64,000 nucleotides of DNA from Janibacter cremeus (GTDB lineage: Bacteria; Actinomycetota; Actinomycetes; Actinomycetales; Dermatophilaceae), in NCBI RefSeq assembly GCF_013409205.1, contig NZ_JACCAE010000001.1, forward strand, positions 2,356,001-2,420,000, given 5' to 3'. Positions 44,643-53,974 of this stretch are shown one piece after another. The notes under the pieces were generated by a model. The model saw only the letters and a program-made list of their open reading frames with translations, ran no database searches and was not told the DNA's origin. Numbering within the stretch: the first letter of the stretch is position 1; every line of letters starts with the position of its first letter. Both the position numbers and the translations under genes were made by a program.

Positions 44643-46108
44643 TGGCCGACAACACCCGACGGTCGCCCTCGAAGAAGGCGACGTCCTCCACGTCCACCAG
44701 GAAGACCGCCACGAAGAAGGCCACGCCCGCGTCGAGGGCGAAGGCCACACCCACGAAGAAGGCTGCGCCCACGAAGAAGGCTGCGCCCACGAAGAAGGCT
44801 GCGCCGGCGAAGAAGGCGACCGGTAAAAGGGTGACCAGCACGTCCTCGGCGAAGAAGGCGACGCAGCAGCCCAGTGCCGTGGCCGCCGCAGCCGAGCGTG
44901 CCGGGGGCGAGCGCGCACGCCGGCGCAGCACACCGCTGATCAGCGACTCCTCGTCGACGGCGACCACCCGCAAGCCGACGCTGCGCGTCGTCAAGGGAGC
45001 CGACGGCTCCCCACCCGCGGTCCAGCGCGCCTCGACGCCCCGCCCCACGGGTCGGCGCAAGCCCCCGGCGCGGCGCTCGACGTCGACTGCCGGTCGGTCC
45101 GTGCCGGCGGGGCCGGCCAGATCAACCGCCGCGTCCGAGGGCTCGAGCGGGGCCTCTGACTCCGGCCAGGCCGTCGTGCCGGGTCTGGCCGAGCTGCTCT
45201 CGGTGCTGCTGTCGGCGGGGCAGCTGACCTCGCGGACCCTGGGCCAGGCTGCCGGAGCGGCTGCCGGAGAGGACTGGGAGCGCCGCTTCGCCGACACGAT
45301 CGAGTTCCTGCAGCGTCGGGTGCGCGGTGACTACGACGTCGATGATTTCGGGTACGACGAGGACTTCGCGGTCCACACCATCTTCCCGGTCCTGCGACTG
45401 CTGAAGGACAAGTGGTTCCGCGTCGAGGTGCGCGGCATCGAGAACATCCCGGACGAGGGGGGTGCACTCCTCGTCTCGAACCACTCGGGCACGATCGCGA
45501 TCGACGCGATCATGACCCAGCTGGCCATCCACGACTCCCACCCGAGGAAGCGCTCCCTACGGATGCTCGGTGCCGATCTGGTCTTCCAGCTGCCCATCGT
45601 CGGGGACGTCGCCCGCAAGACCGGCGCGACCCTGGCCTCCAACGCCGATGCCGAGCGTCTGCTCCGGGGCGGCGAGCTCGTCGGCGTCTGGCCGGAGGGG
45701 TTCAAGGGCGTCGGCAAGCCCTTCCGGGAGCGGTACAAGCTGCAGCGCTTCGGCCGGGGCGGGTTCGTCTCCGCAGCGATCCGCTCCGAGGTGCCGATCA
45801 TCCCGTGCGCGGTCGTCGGAGCCGAAGAGGTCTACCCGATGATCGGCAACATGAAGACGGTGGCGCGCCTCGTCGGTGCGCCGTACGCGCCGATCACGCC
45901 GTTCTTCCCGCTGCTGGGTCCGCTGGGCCTGATCCCGCTGCCGAGCAAGTGGATCATCGAGTTCGGTGAGCCCATCGACACCGCTTCCTTGGGGACGGCT
46001 GCGGCGGACGACCCGATGCTCGTCTTCGAGATGACCGACCAGGTGCGCGAGACGATTCAGCAGACGCTGTACTCCGCCCTGGTGACTCGCCGCTCGGTCT
46101 TCTTCTAG
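44642..46108 (+). CDS. Lysophospholipid acyltransferase with histone-H1-like N-terminal tail
   Basis: 488 aa. The C-terminal about 310 residues are a PlsC-type acyltransferase of the Rv0502 group: NHSGTIAIDAIM carries the catalytic His and Asp, GVWPEGFKGVGKPF and VPIIPCAVVGAEEVYP are further blocks. It is expected to acylate lysophosphatidic acid or a related lipid at the membrane. The first about 180 residues are a Lys/Ala/Thr/Pro-rich low-complexity tail, resembling linker histone tails and the Ku tail of this window; the mycobacterial homologue lacks most of it as far as I recall. ATG start in a one-base overlap with the SDR gene. Confidence 0.85.
   Translation: MADNTRRSPSKKATSSTSTRKTATKKATPASRAKATPTKKAAPTKKAAPTKKAAPAKKATGKRVTSTSSAKKATQQPSAVAAAAERAGGERARRRSTPLISDSSSTATTRKPTLRVVKGADGSPPAVQRASTPRPTGRRKPPARRSTSTAGRSVPAGPARSTAASEGSSGASDSGQAVVPGLAELLSVLLSAGQLTSRTLGQAAGAAAGEDWERRFADTIEFLQRRVRGDYDVDDFGYDEDFAVHTIFPVLRLLKDKWFRVEVRGIENIPDEGGALLVSNHSGTIAIDAIMTQLAIHDSHPRKRSLRMLGADLVFQLPIVGDVARKTGATLASNADAERLLRGGELVGVWPEGFKGVGKPFRERYKLQRFGRGGFVSAAIRSEVPIIPCAVVGAEEVYPMIGNMKTVARLVGAPYAPITPFFPLLGPLGLIPLPSKWIIEFGEPIDTASLGTAAADDPMLVFEMTDQVRETIQQTLYSALVTRRSVFF
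44753..44806 (+). repeat. Three tandem 18-base units in the acyltransferase tail
   Basis: Units ACGAAGAAGGCTGCGCCC at 44753-44770, 44771-44788 and 44789-44806 (the last ends in G). Each codes for Thr-Lys-Lys-Ala-Ala-Pro. Exact repeats imply recent duplication by slippage. Confidence 0.9.
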
Positions 46109-46116
46109 GAGCCGCT

Positions 46117-46362
46117 GTGCCACTTCCGTCCGCTCGCGTGGTGATGATCGGCAAACCCGGCTGCCACCTGTGTGACCAGGCCCGCTCGGTCATCGAGCGG
46201 GTTGTCGCGGCGACCGGGGACTCCTTCGAGGAGGTCTTCCTGGACTCCGACACGGCGTTCGCCCGGTACACGGAGGAGATCCCGGTGACCTTCGTCGACG
46301 GGCGCCAGCACGACTACTGGCGCGTGGACGAAGGACGCCTGCGGACCGCTCTGGGCCGCTGA
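46117..46362 (+). CDS. Glutaredoxin-like thiol protein (DUF836 type)
   Basis: 81 aa. GKPGCHLCDQA holds the redox-active C16-x2-C19, the strand EVFLDSD follows and the cis-Pro loop is IPVTFVDG. Such small thioredoxin-fold proteins sit before rex/hemA in other actinobacteria too (Rv0506-like). AGGAG overlaps the stop of the acyltransferase gene and serves the GTG start. Confidence 0.88.
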   Translation: MPLPSARVVMIGKPGCHLCDQARSVIERVVAATGDSFEEVFLDSDTAFARYTEEIPVTFVDGRQHDYWRVDEGRLRTALGR

Positions 46363-46403
46363 GCCACGCGGTGCAAGGCCTTCCCGACCGATGGGCCGCG
46401 ACT

Positions 46404-46432
46404 TTGTGCATTTGTTCACAAGAGCGTAATCT
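46404..46432 (+). promoter_or_regulatory. Promoter of rex-hem operon with Rex operator
   Basis: The Rex box TTGTGCATTTGTTCACAA (46404-46421) has perfect TTGTG/CACAA arms. Its first six bases serve as a -35 (TTGTGC), then 17 bases, then the -10 TAATCT (46427-46432). A bound Rex dimer would cover the -35 and spacer. Expected start near 46439, 55 bases before the rex GTG. Confidence 0.85.
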
Positions 46433-46493
46433 CGATGTGTTCGGTTCTTCGGCGCCGCCTGCCGGAGACCGTGGAGAGGAGCCGTGCGCAACC

Positions 46494-47177
46494 GTGTCCG
46501 TCGAGCATTCCGCCAAGCGGGAGATCCCTGATGCGACGGTTGCGCGGCTCCCGGGATACCTGCGTGCGCTCGGTCAGCTCGCCGCCGTCGACGTGCTCTC
46601 CGTCTCCTCGGAGGAGCTCGCCCACAGTGCTGGTGTCAGCTCGGCCAAGCTGCGCAAGGACCTCAGTCACCTCGGCTCCTACGGGGTGCGCGGAGTCGGC
46701 TACGACGTCGCCCACCTGAGCTACCAGATATCCCGGGCCCTGGGTCTGACCCACGACTGGCCGGTGGTCATCGTCGGCATGGGCAACCTCGGCCGCGCCC
46801 TGGCCTCCTACCGCGGCTTCGCGACCAAGGGATTCCAGGTCGTCGCACTCCTCGACCGGGACCCGGCCGTGGTGGGACACATGCTCGATGACCTCGTCAT
46901 CCAGCCCATGGGCGCACTTGACGTGCTCGTCACCCCGGGGGAGGCCTGCATCGGCGTCATCGCCACCCCCGCCGAGTCCGCCCAGCAGGTCGCCGACCTG
47001 CTCGTCACGGCCGGGGTCAGTTCCATCCTCAATTTCGCCGCCACCGCCATCCAGGTCCCCGAAGGGGTGCACATGCGCAAGGTCGATCTGTCCACCGAGC
47101 TGCAGATCCTGGCCTTCCACGAGCAACAACGAGTCGGTATCGACCCCGACGAGCTGTTGGAGGGAGCTGGTCGATGA
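46494..47177 (+). CDS. rex: Redox-sensing transcriptional repressor Rex
   Basis: 227 aa from the GTG at 46494 (AGAGGAG 12 bases upstream). Senses the NADH/NAD+ ratio. The N-terminal winged helix includes ARLPGYLRALGQL and VSSAKLRKDLSHLGSYGVRGVGY; the Rossmann part has VIVGMGNLGRALASY and the NADH-binding region ACIGVIATPAESAQQVAD. A Rex box in its own promoter indicates autoregulation and control of the whole rex-hemA-hemC-hemD-hemB operon, known for Streptomyces Rex. ATGA overlap with hemA. Confidence 0.97.
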   Translation: MSVEHSAKREIPDATVARLPGYLRALGQLAAVDVLSVSSEELAHSAGVSSAKLRKDLSHLGSYGVRGVGYDVAHLSYQISRALGLTHDWPVVIVGMGNLGRALASYRGFATKGFQVVALLDRDPAVVGHMLDDLVIQPMGALDVLVTPGEACIGVIATPAESAQQVADLLVTAGVSSILNFAATAIQVPEGVHMRKVDLSTELQILAFHEQQRVGIDPDELLEGAGR

Positions 47178-48448
47178 GTTTGCTCAGCTTCGGCTTCAAC
47201 CATCGCCGCACTCCCATCTCCGTCCTCGAGCGGGCCGCACTGGACGAGCTCAGCCTCGGGGCCATCATCGCCACGGCGCAGGCCAGCCCGGACATCTCCG
47301 AGCACCTGGTCATCGCCACCTGCAACCGCACCGAGGTCTACGCCGAGGTCTCGGCCTTCCACGGCGCCGTCGCCGACCTCACCGACGCGCTGACGTCGAG
47401 CACGTCGATCACCCACGAGGACCTCAAGGAGCACCTCGACCTGCACTACGGCGATGCTGCCGTCGCGCACGTATTCAACGTCGCCGCGGGTCTGGACTCG
47501 ATGGCGGTCGGGGAATCGCAGATCCTCGGCCAGCTGCGCGACGCGCTCGCTCGCGGTCAGAGCGAGGGACACGTGGGCAGCCACCTGAACTCCCTCGTCC
47601 AGCAGGCGCTGCGCACCGGCAAGCAGGTGCACTCCGAGACCGGTTTGGACGAGGTCTCGCGCTCACTGGTGACCGCCGGCCTGGACTGCGCAGAGCAGCA
47701 CGTCGGCTCGCTCGCCGACGCCCACGTCCTCGTCATCGGCGCCGGGTCCATGAGCGCGCTGGCGGCGACGACGGCAGTGCGCCGCGGCGTCGCCCGCCTC
47801 ACCGTCGTCAACCGCACCCACGAGCGCGGCGTCGCCCTGGCCGAGCGGCTCGGCGGTCGTGCTCTGCCCACCGACGAGATCGGTGGAGCCCTCGCGGCCG
47901 CCGATGTCGTCATCTCCTGCACCGGGTCGACCGGGCTGGCCGTCACCCTCGCCGACGCCGCCGACGCGCAGGTCGAGCGGTCCGGACGCAAACAGGCCTT
48001 CATCGACCTTGCGCTGCCGCACGACATCGCCCACGAGGTCGCTGAGCTGAGCGGGATCGTCCTGCTCGGCCTGGGCGATCTCGGCGACATGCTCGGTGCC
48101 GACGGGACCGTGCCGGAGGTCGAGCAGGCCCGCTCCATCGTGGGCGATGCCGTGACCCGCCACCTCGGCGTCCGGGCCGCGAGCATCGCCGCGCCCACCG
48201 TGCGCGCCCTGCGCAGCGCCGCACAGCAGGTCGTCGAGAGCGAGCTGGACCGGATGGACCAGCGCGCCCCGGACATGTCCGCCGCCCACCGCGAGGAGGT
48301 CGGCCGAGCCGTGCACCGCATCGTCGACAAGTTGCTGCACCAGCCCACCGTGCGGGCCAAGGAGCTGGCGGTCGACGGGCGCTTGGGTGAGTACGAGGAC
48401 GCCCTGCGCCAGTTGTTCGACCTGCACGCCGAAGGAGGATCGCTGTGA
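47174..48448 (+). CDS. hemA: Glutamyl-tRNA reductase HemA
   Basis: First committed step of C5-pathway haem synthesis: Glu-tRNA to glutamate-1-semialdehyde. 424 aa. The catalytic cysteine is Cys50 in ATCNRTEVYAE; GESQILGQLRDAL is the second conserved block; the NADPH domain has VLVIGAGSMSALAATTAVRRG. The longer C-terminal helix holds the dimer. ATG in a 4-base overlap with rex; GTGA overlap with hemC. Confidence 0.96.
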   Translation: MSLLSFGFNHRRTPISVLERAALDELSLGAIIATAQASPDISEHLVIATCNRTEVYAEVSAFHGAVADLTDALTSSTSITHEDLKEHLDLHYGDAAVAHVFNVAAGLDSMAVGESQILGQLRDALARGQSEGHVGSHLNSLVQQALRTGKQVHSETGLDEVSRSLVTAGLDCAEQHVGSLADAHVLVIGAGSMSALAATTAVRRGVARLTVVNRTHERGVALAERLGGRALPTDEIGGALAAADVVISCTGSTGLAVTLADAADAQVERSGRKQAFIDLALPHDIAHEVAELSGIVLLGLGDLGDMLGADGTVPEVEQARSIVGDAVTRHLGVRAASIAAPTVRALRSAAQQVVESELDRMDQRAPDMSAAHREEVGRAVHRIVDKLLHQPTVRAKELAVDGRLGEYEDALRQLFDLHAEGGSL

Positions 48449-49404
48449 CCACGCTCCGTCTCGGCACCCGCCGATCGAAGCTCGCCATGACCCAGTCCGG
48501 ACACGTCGCAGACGCGTTGCGGGCCCGGGGGCACGACGTCGACGTCGTCGAGATCGTCACCGAGGGCGACACCAGTCGCGCGTCGCTGGCCAGCATGGGC
48601 GGGCACGGCGTCTTCGCCAGCGCCCTGCGCGAAGCCCTTCTGTCCGGCGAGATCGACATCGCCGTGCACTCCCTGAAGGACCTGCCGACCACGCCGGAGC
48701 CCGGTCTGGTCGTCGCCGCCATACCGGCCCGGGTCGACCCTCGCGACGCGCTGTGCGCCCGTGACGGACTCACCCTCGGTGAGCTCGGTGAGGGGGCGGT
48801 CGTCGGGACCGGCTCACCACGACGCCGCGCCCAGCTGGCCTGCCTCGGGCTCGGGCTGGAGTTCCGCGACATCCGCGGCAACCTCGGCACCCGACTCGAC
48901 CTGGTCGGCCCCGGCGAGGGCCAGCTCGACGCGATCGTCCTGGCGCACGCCGGCCTGACCCGGTCCGGCCTGCAGGAGCGGGTCACCGAGGTGCTCGAGC
49001 CGATCCAGATGCTCTCCGCCCCCGGGCAGGGAGCCCTGGGCGTTGAGTGCCGCGAGGGGGACGAGCAGGTGCTCGCCGCCCTTCGTCCCATCGACGACGC
49101 CGACACCCGGGCTGCCGTCACCGCCGAGCGCGGTGTCCTCGCCGAGCTCGGGGCCGGCTGTGCTGCCCCGGTCGGTGCCCTCGCCGAGGTCGTCGACGAC
49201 CTCGACGGCCCGATCCTCTCCCTGCGAGCCGTCGTCGCCGCGACGGACGGCTCCGGGGAGCTGCGCCGGTCCATCACCGGCCCACTCGGGGAGGCGGAGG
49301 ACCTCGGTCGCCGCCTCGCCCGGACCCTCATCGCCGACGGCGCGCCCGCGCTCGCCGACTTGTCCGCCACCCACCCCACGACCGCTTCGGAGCATGCCCA
49401 GTGA
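48445..49404 (+). CDS. hemC: Hydroxymethylbilane synthase (porphobilinogen deaminase) HemC
   Basis: Polymerises four porphobilinogens. 319 aa. LRLGTRRSKLAMTQSGHVADAL start, HSLKDLPTTPEPGLVVAAIP with the catalytic Asp region, GTGSPRRRAQL, DIRGNLGTRLDL and the dipyrromethane-attachment cysteine in LGAGCAAPVGALAE. GTGA overlaps on both sides tie it to hemA and hemD. Confidence 0.96.
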   Translation: MTTLRLGTRRSKLAMTQSGHVADALRARGHDVDVVEIVTEGDTSRASLASMGGHGVFASALREALLSGEIDIAVHSLKDLPTTPEPGLVVAAIPARVDPRDALCARDGLTLGELGEGAVVGTGSPRRRAQLACLGLGLEFRDIRGNLGTRLDLVGPGEGQLDAIVLAHAGLTRSGLQERVTEVLEPIQMLSAPGQGALGVECREGDEQVLAALRPIDDADTRAAVTAERGVLAELGAGCAAPVGALAEVVDDLDGPILSLRAVVAATDGSGELRRSITGPLGEAEDLGRRLARTLIADGAPALADLSATHPTTASEHAQ

Positions 49405-51044
49405 CCCCCCAGCGCTCGACCGCATCCGCCAACGCCGCAGCACGCCGACCGGCCCGAGTCGCCTTCGTCGGCGCCGGACCGGGTGACGCATCACTGATGA
49501 CCGTCGCCTCCGTCGAGTTGCTGTCGCAGGCCGACGCCGTCATCACCGACCAGCTGACCAACGAGGAGATCGTCGCCTCGATGACCGGGGAGGGCGTCGA
49601 GATCGTCGATGCCAGCCACGGTGAGCACGGCCAGCAGCTCACCCACGCCTCGCGTGCCAAGCTCGTCGTCAAGACGGCCAAGGCGCACAAGGGCGGGCTC
49701 GTCGTACGTCTCATGGACGGCGATCCAGCGACCTTCAACGGCCTCGCCGAGGAGGCGTCCGCCCTGGTCAAGGCGGACATCGACTTCGACGTCGTCCCGG
49801 GGGTCTCCGCCGTGAGCGCCGTGCCGTCCTACGCCGGTGTCCCGCTGACCAACCGCTCGACCGGCGCCCTCCACGTCGTCAGCGTCTCCGGGTCCAAGCG
49901 CCCGGACCTGTCGGCCTCGGTCGATGACGACGTCACGCTCGTGCTGCTCGGGCTGCCCGAGCACCTCGTCCCGGCCTTCGCCAACCTGCTGGCCAACGGC
50001 CGTGACGGCGAGACCGCCGTCGCCCTCACCCAGGGCGGGACGACCACCTCGCAGGTCACCCACGGGACCACCCTGGCCGAGGCCGCCGACGCCGTCGTCG
50101 GGCTGGAGGTCCCGACCCTGGCGATCGTCGGTCCGACCGTCGCCATGCGCAGCACGCTGTCCTGGTTCGAGACCAAGCCGCTCTACGGCTGGAACGTCCT
50201 GATCCCGCGGACGAAGGACCAGGCCGGCCCGACCGCCAAGCAGCTGCTCGGCCACGGCGCCACGAGCGAGGTCGTCCCGACGATCAGCGTCGAGCCGCCC
50301 CGCACGCCGCAGGCCGTCGAGCGCGCCGTGCGCGGCCTCGTCACCGGCCGCTACCAGTGGATCGGCTTCACCTCGGTCAACGCCGTCAAGGCGATCCGGG
50401 AGAAGTTCGAGGAGTTCGGTCTCGACGCCCGCGCGTTCTCGGGGCTGAAGATCGCTGCGGTCGGTGGCGTCACTGCCGATGCGCTGCGCGACTGGGGGAT
50501 CGAGCCCGACCTCGTGCCGACCGGGGAGATGTCCGCCCGCGGCCTGCTCGAGGAGTGGCCGCCCTACGACGAGGTTCTCGACCCGATCGACCGTGTTTTC
50601 CTGCCTCGAGCCGACATCGCGACCGACACGCTCGTGGCCGGTCTGCAGGAGATGGGCTGGCAGGTCGACGACGTCACCGCGTACCGCACGGTGCGCGCCA
50701 CGCCGCCTCCGGCGCCGACTCGCGACGCGATCAAGCAGGGGGCCTTCGACGCGGTCGTCTTCACCTCGTCCTCCACGGTGCGCAACCTCGTCGGCATCGC
50801 CGGAAAGCCGCACCCGGCCACTGTCATCGCCTGCATCGGGCCGGCCACGGTCAAGACGGCCGAGGAGGCGGGTCTGCGCGTCGACGTCATGGCCCCCGAG
50901 GCCACCGGAGCGAGCCTCGTCGAGGCGCTGGCCGACCACGGTCGCAAGCTGGCCGCTGCAGCCATCGAGGCAGGGGAGGAGCCCCAGCGTCCGAGTGCCC
51001 GCCGCAAGAAGGCGACGACCCGCCGCAAGAAGGCGAAGGGGTGA
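49401..51044 (+). CDS. hemD: Fused uroporphyrinogen-III C-methyltransferase/synthase (CobA-HemD)
   Basis: 547 aa from the GTG at 49401. The N-terminal about 260 residues are an SUMT-like domain (VAFVGAGPGDASLMTVASVELL, VVRLMDGDPATFN, VVPGVSAVSAVPSYAGVPLT); the C-terminal about 260 residues are uroporphyrinogen-III synthase (WNVLIPRTKDQAG, IGFTSVNAVKAI, VFTSSSTVRN). The methyltransferase part lacks the usual GDPxxF glycine context of fully active SUMT in places, so only the synthase activity is secure. The last 17 residues are a basic tail (SARRKKATTRRKKAKG). GTGA overlap with hemB. Confidence 0.93.
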   Translation: MTPQRSTASANAAARRPARVAFVGAGPGDASLMTVASVELLSQADAVITDQLTNEEIVASMTGEGVEIVDASHGEHGQQLTHASRAKLVVKTAKAHKGGLVVRLMDGDPATFNGLAEEASALVKADIDFDVVPGVSAVSAVPSYAGVPLTNRSTGALHVVSVSGSKRPDLSASVDDDVTLVLLGLPEHLVPAFANLLANGRDGETAVALTQGGTTTSQVTHGTTLAEAADAVVGLEVPTLAIVGPTVAMRSTLSWFETKPLYGWNVLIPRTKDQAGPTAKQLLGHGATSEVVPTISVEPPRTPQAVERAVRGLVTGRYQWIGFTSVNAVKAIREKFEEFGLDARAFSGLKIAAVGGVTADALRDWGIEPDLVPTGEMSARGLLEEWPPYDEVLDPIDRVFLPRADIATDTLVAGLQEMGWQVDDVTAYRTVRATPPPAPTRDAIKQGAFDAVVFTSSSTVRNLVGIAGKPHPATVIACIGPATVKTAEEAGLRVDVMAPEATGASLVEALADHGRKLAAAAIEAGEEPQRPSARRKKATTRRKKAKG

Positions 51045-52045
51045 CTCCCGCGACGTCCGTCCCGACCGGACCGCAGGTGCGTCCGCGGCGACTTCGGGGC
51101 AGTGGCCCCCTTCGCCGTCTCGTCGCGGAGACCCGGCTGCACCCGGCTGATCTGGTCCTGCCCGTCTTCGTCCGTGAGGGTATCGACGCGCCGGTGGAGA
51201 TCTCCTCCATGCCGGGAGCGGTGCAGCACACCATCGACTCGCTGGTCGAGGAGGCTCGCGCCTGCGTCGCCGCCGGCATCGGTGGAGTCATGCTCTTCGG
51301 GGTGCCGCAGACCAAGGACGCGCGCGGCTCCGGCGCGGACGACCCCGAGGGGATCCTCAACGTGGCCACCCGGGCCGTCGTCGACGCGGTTGGTGACGAG
51401 CTGGTCGTCATGACCGACCTGTGCCTCGACGAGTTCACCGACCACGGCCACTGCGGGGTGCTCACGACCGACCCCGCCGGCCGGACGGTCGTCGACAACG
51501 ACGCCACCCTGGCGCGGTACGCCGACATGGCGCTCGCGCAGGCGGCCGCAGGGGCCCACGTACTCGGGCTCTCCGGGATGATGGACGGCCAGGTCGCCCG
51601 TGTGCGCGCGGCCCTGGACACCGCCGGCCACACCGACACGCTCGTGCTGGCCTACGCCGCGAAGTACACCTCGGCGCTGTACGGCCCCTTCCGCGAGGCC
51701 GTGCAGTCATCTCTCACCGGCGACCGGGCGACCTACCAGCAGGACCCGGCCAACGCCGTCGAGGCCCTGCGCGAGGTCGAGCTGGATCTCGCCGAGGGCG
51801 CTGACATCATCATGGTCAAGCCGGCCCAGCCGCACCTGGACATCATCGCCGCCACGGCACAGATCTCGACCGTGCCCGTCGCGGCCTACCAGATCTCCGG
51901 CGAGTACGCGCAGATCGTCGCCACCGCGGACCGCGGCTGGATCGACCGCGACGCAGCGGTGCTCGAGTCGCTCATCCACATCAGGCGGGCGGGAGCGCAG
52001 ATGATTCTCACGTACTTCGCACTCGAGGTGGCGGGACGACTGTGA
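51041..52045 (+). CDS. hemB: Delta-aminolevulinic acid dehydratase HemB
   Basis: Condenses two ALA to porphobilinogen. 334 aa. Schiff-base lysines in LAYAAKYTSALYGPF and DIIMVKPA; the metal-site region is DLCLDEFTDHGHCGVL, where the middle cysteine of the zinc-type DVCLCEYTDHGHC is Asp, giving a mixed site. LGLSGMMDGQVARVR replaces the common PSDMMDGRI block. The first 20 residues (TPATSVPTGPQVRPRRLRG) include the PRRLR start usual in HemB. GTGA overlap with the MarR gene. Confidence 0.95.
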   Translation: MTPATSVPTGPQVRPRRLRGSGPLRRLVAETRLHPADLVLPVFVREGIDAPVEISSMPGAVQHTIDSLVEEARACVAAGIGGVMLFGVPQTKDARGSGADDPEGILNVATRAVVDAVGDELVVMTDLCLDEFTDHGHCGVLTTDPAGRTVVDNDATLARYADMALAQAAAGAHVLGLSGMMDGQVARVRAALDTAGHTDTLVLAYAAKYTSALYGPFREAVQSSLTGDRATYQQDPANAVEALREVELDLAEGADIIMVKPAQPHLDIIAATAQISTVPVAAYQISGEYAQIVATADRGWIDRDAAVLESLIHIRRAGAQMILTYFALEVAGRL

Positions 52046-52521
52046 GCGGCCCCAAGTGGCTGGATGCACAGCAGCAGAAGCACTGGCGCGCCTTCCTGCG
52101 CGGGACGCGCCTGCTCGACAAGGCGCTCGGCGACGACCTGGCGCCCCACAAGATGCAGCTGACCGAGTACGAGCTGCTGTCGATGCTCTCCGAGTCGCCC
52201 GGCCAGCGCACGCGCATGTCCCGCCTTGCCGACGACATCGTGCAGTCACGCTCTCGGGTGACGCACACCGCCGCGCGGCTGGAGAAGCGCGGCTGGGTCG
52301 AGCGCTGCCGGGCCACCGACGACGGCCGTGGCGTCGAGCTCGTGCTCACCGACGACGGCCGCAGGATCCTCGACGAGCTCGCCAGCAGGCACGTGGAGTC
52401 GGTGCGCGAGCACCTCGTGGACATCCTCACCCCCGAGCAGTTCACCGCGCTGGGTGAGGCGATGGCCGCTGTGCGTGACCGGCTCGCGCCCGAGCACCAC
52501 GAGATCGGGCTCGACGACTAG
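52042..52521 (+). CDS. MarR-family regulator
   Basis: 159 aa. Winged helix: MQLTEYELLSMLSESPGQRTRMSRLADDIVQSRSRVTHTAARLEKRGWVER (key MSRLADDI and RVTHTAARLEKRGWVER), wing DDGRGVELVLTDDGRRIL. GTGA overlap with hemB puts it in the hem operon, 87 bases before hemL. Ligand unknown; a haem-intermediate or oxidant response is a guess from context. Confidence 0.9.
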   Translation: MSGPKWLDAQQQKHWRAFLRGTRLLDKALGDDLAPHKMQLTEYELLSMLSESPGQRTRMSRLADDIVQSRSRVTHTAARLEKRGWVERCRATDDGRGVELVLTDDGRRILDELASRHVESVREHLVDILTPEQFTALGEAMAAVRDRLAPEHHEIGLDD

Positions 52522-52608
52522 GTCGCTCGGGGGCTCACGGTCGCGGGGCGACCTGCGCCCCGAGTTCCCCCGGACCAGCCACCTGTTCTTGTTTGGGAGA
52601 CTGGGGGC

Positions 52609-53937
52609 ATGACGCAATCGACGACCCGATCTGAGGCCCTGTTCGACCGCGCCCGCGCCGTGACGCCCGGGGGAGTGAACTCCCCGGTGCGCGCCTTCGG
52701 CGGGGTCGGTGGGGTTCCCCGGTTCATCGAGCGGGCCGAAGGCCCTTGGCTGACCGACGTCGACGGCAACCGTTACGTCGACCTGATCTGCTCGTGGGGG
52801 CCGATGATCCTCGGCCACGCCCACCCGGACGTGCTCGCCGCGGTGACCGACGCTGCGCGTCGTGGTTTCTCCTTCGGCACGCCGAGCGAGGGCGAGGTGG
52901 CCCTTGCCGCCGAGGTCGTCGACCGAGTCGAGCCGCTCGAGCAGGTTCGTCTGGTCTCCTCCGGGACCGAGGCGACGATGTCCGCCCTTCGTCTGGCGCG
53001 GGGGGTGACCGGCCGCTCGGTCATCGTGAAGTTCGCCGGCTGTTACCACGGCCACGTGGACGCCCTTCTCGCACAGGCCGGCTCGGGCGTTGCGACCTTC
53101 GCGCTCCCTGACTCCGCCGGAGTTCCCGCCTCGGCCGCGGGGGAGACGGTCGTGTTGCCGTACAACGACCTCGCCGCCGTCGAGGAGCTCTTCGCCGCGC
53201 GTGGCCAGGAGATCGCCGCGGTCATCACCGAGGCCTCGCCCGGCAACATGGGCATCGTCCCGCCCGGGCCCGGATTCACCGAGGGGCTGCGCCGGGTGAC
53301 CGCCGCCCACGGCGCGCTGCTCATCAGCGACGAGGTCATGACCGGATTCCGGTCCAGCCGTTCGGGGTGGTACGGCCACGAGACCGGTCCCGACGGGGCG
53401 CACCCCGGCGGCTACGAAGGGGGAGCGCCCGACCTGTTCACCTTCGGCAAGGTCATGGGCGGTGGCTTCCCGGCTGCGGCCTTCGGTGGGCGCGCCGATC
53501 TCATGGCCCGGCTCGCTCCGGAGGGGCCGGTCTACCAGGCCGGGACCCTGTCCGGTAACCCCGTCGCGACGGCTGCCGGGCTCGCGACGCTGCGCGCCTG
53601 CACCCCGCAGCTCTACCCGCGGCTGGAGGCGACGGCCACACGTATCGCCGACGCCGCCTCGGCCGCTCTGTCCGCCGAGGGGGTCGCGCACCGCGTGCAG
53701 TGGGCCGGCTCGATGTTCTCGGTCTTCTTCCGCGAGGGGCAGGTGCGTTCCTTCGACGACGCCCAGCAGCAGGACACGGCCGCCTACGGCCGCTTCTTCC
53801 AGGCGATGCTCGAGGGTGGGGTGCACCTGCCGCCGAGTGCCTTCGAGGCGTGGTTCGTCTCCGGGGCGCACGATGAAGAGGCGCTCGAGACGATTCTGGA
53901 CGCGTTGCCCGCAGCCGCGAAGGCGGCCTCCGCCTGA
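52609..53937 (+). CDS. hemL: Glutamate-1-semialdehyde 2,1-aminomutase HemL
   Basis: PLP enzyme making 5-aminolevulinate. 442 aa. [21 protein letters not shown] is the family start; the PLP-binding lysine is in [39 protein letters not shown] and [20 protein letters not shown] are further blocks. ATG start; last gene of the hem cluster, with an inverted repeat after it (53975-54026). Confidence 0.96.
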   Translation: MTQSTTRSEALFDRARAVTPGGVNSPVRAFGGVGGVPRFIERAEGPWLTDVDGNRYVDLICSWGPMILGHAHPDVLAAVTDAARRGFSFGTPSEGEVALAAEVVDRVEPLEQVRLVSSGTEATMSALRLARGVTGRSVIVKFAGCYHGHVDALLAQAGSGVATFALPDSAGVPASAAGETVVLPYNDLAAVEELFAARGQEIAAVITEASPGNMGIVPPGPGFTEGLRRVTAAHGALLISDEVMTGFRSSRSGWYGHETGPDGAHPGGYEGGAPDLFTFGKVMGGGFPAAAFGGRADLMARLAPEGPVYQAGTLSGNPVATAAGLATLRACTPQLYPRLEATATRIADAASAALSAEGVAHRVQWAGSMFSVFFREGQVRSFDDAQQQDTAAYGRFFQAMLEGGVHLPPSAFEAWFVSGAHDEEALETILDALPAAAKAASA

Positions 53938-53974
53938 TCGTTTCGCGGCTGGACGACGTGGCGACTCGGCCCTT

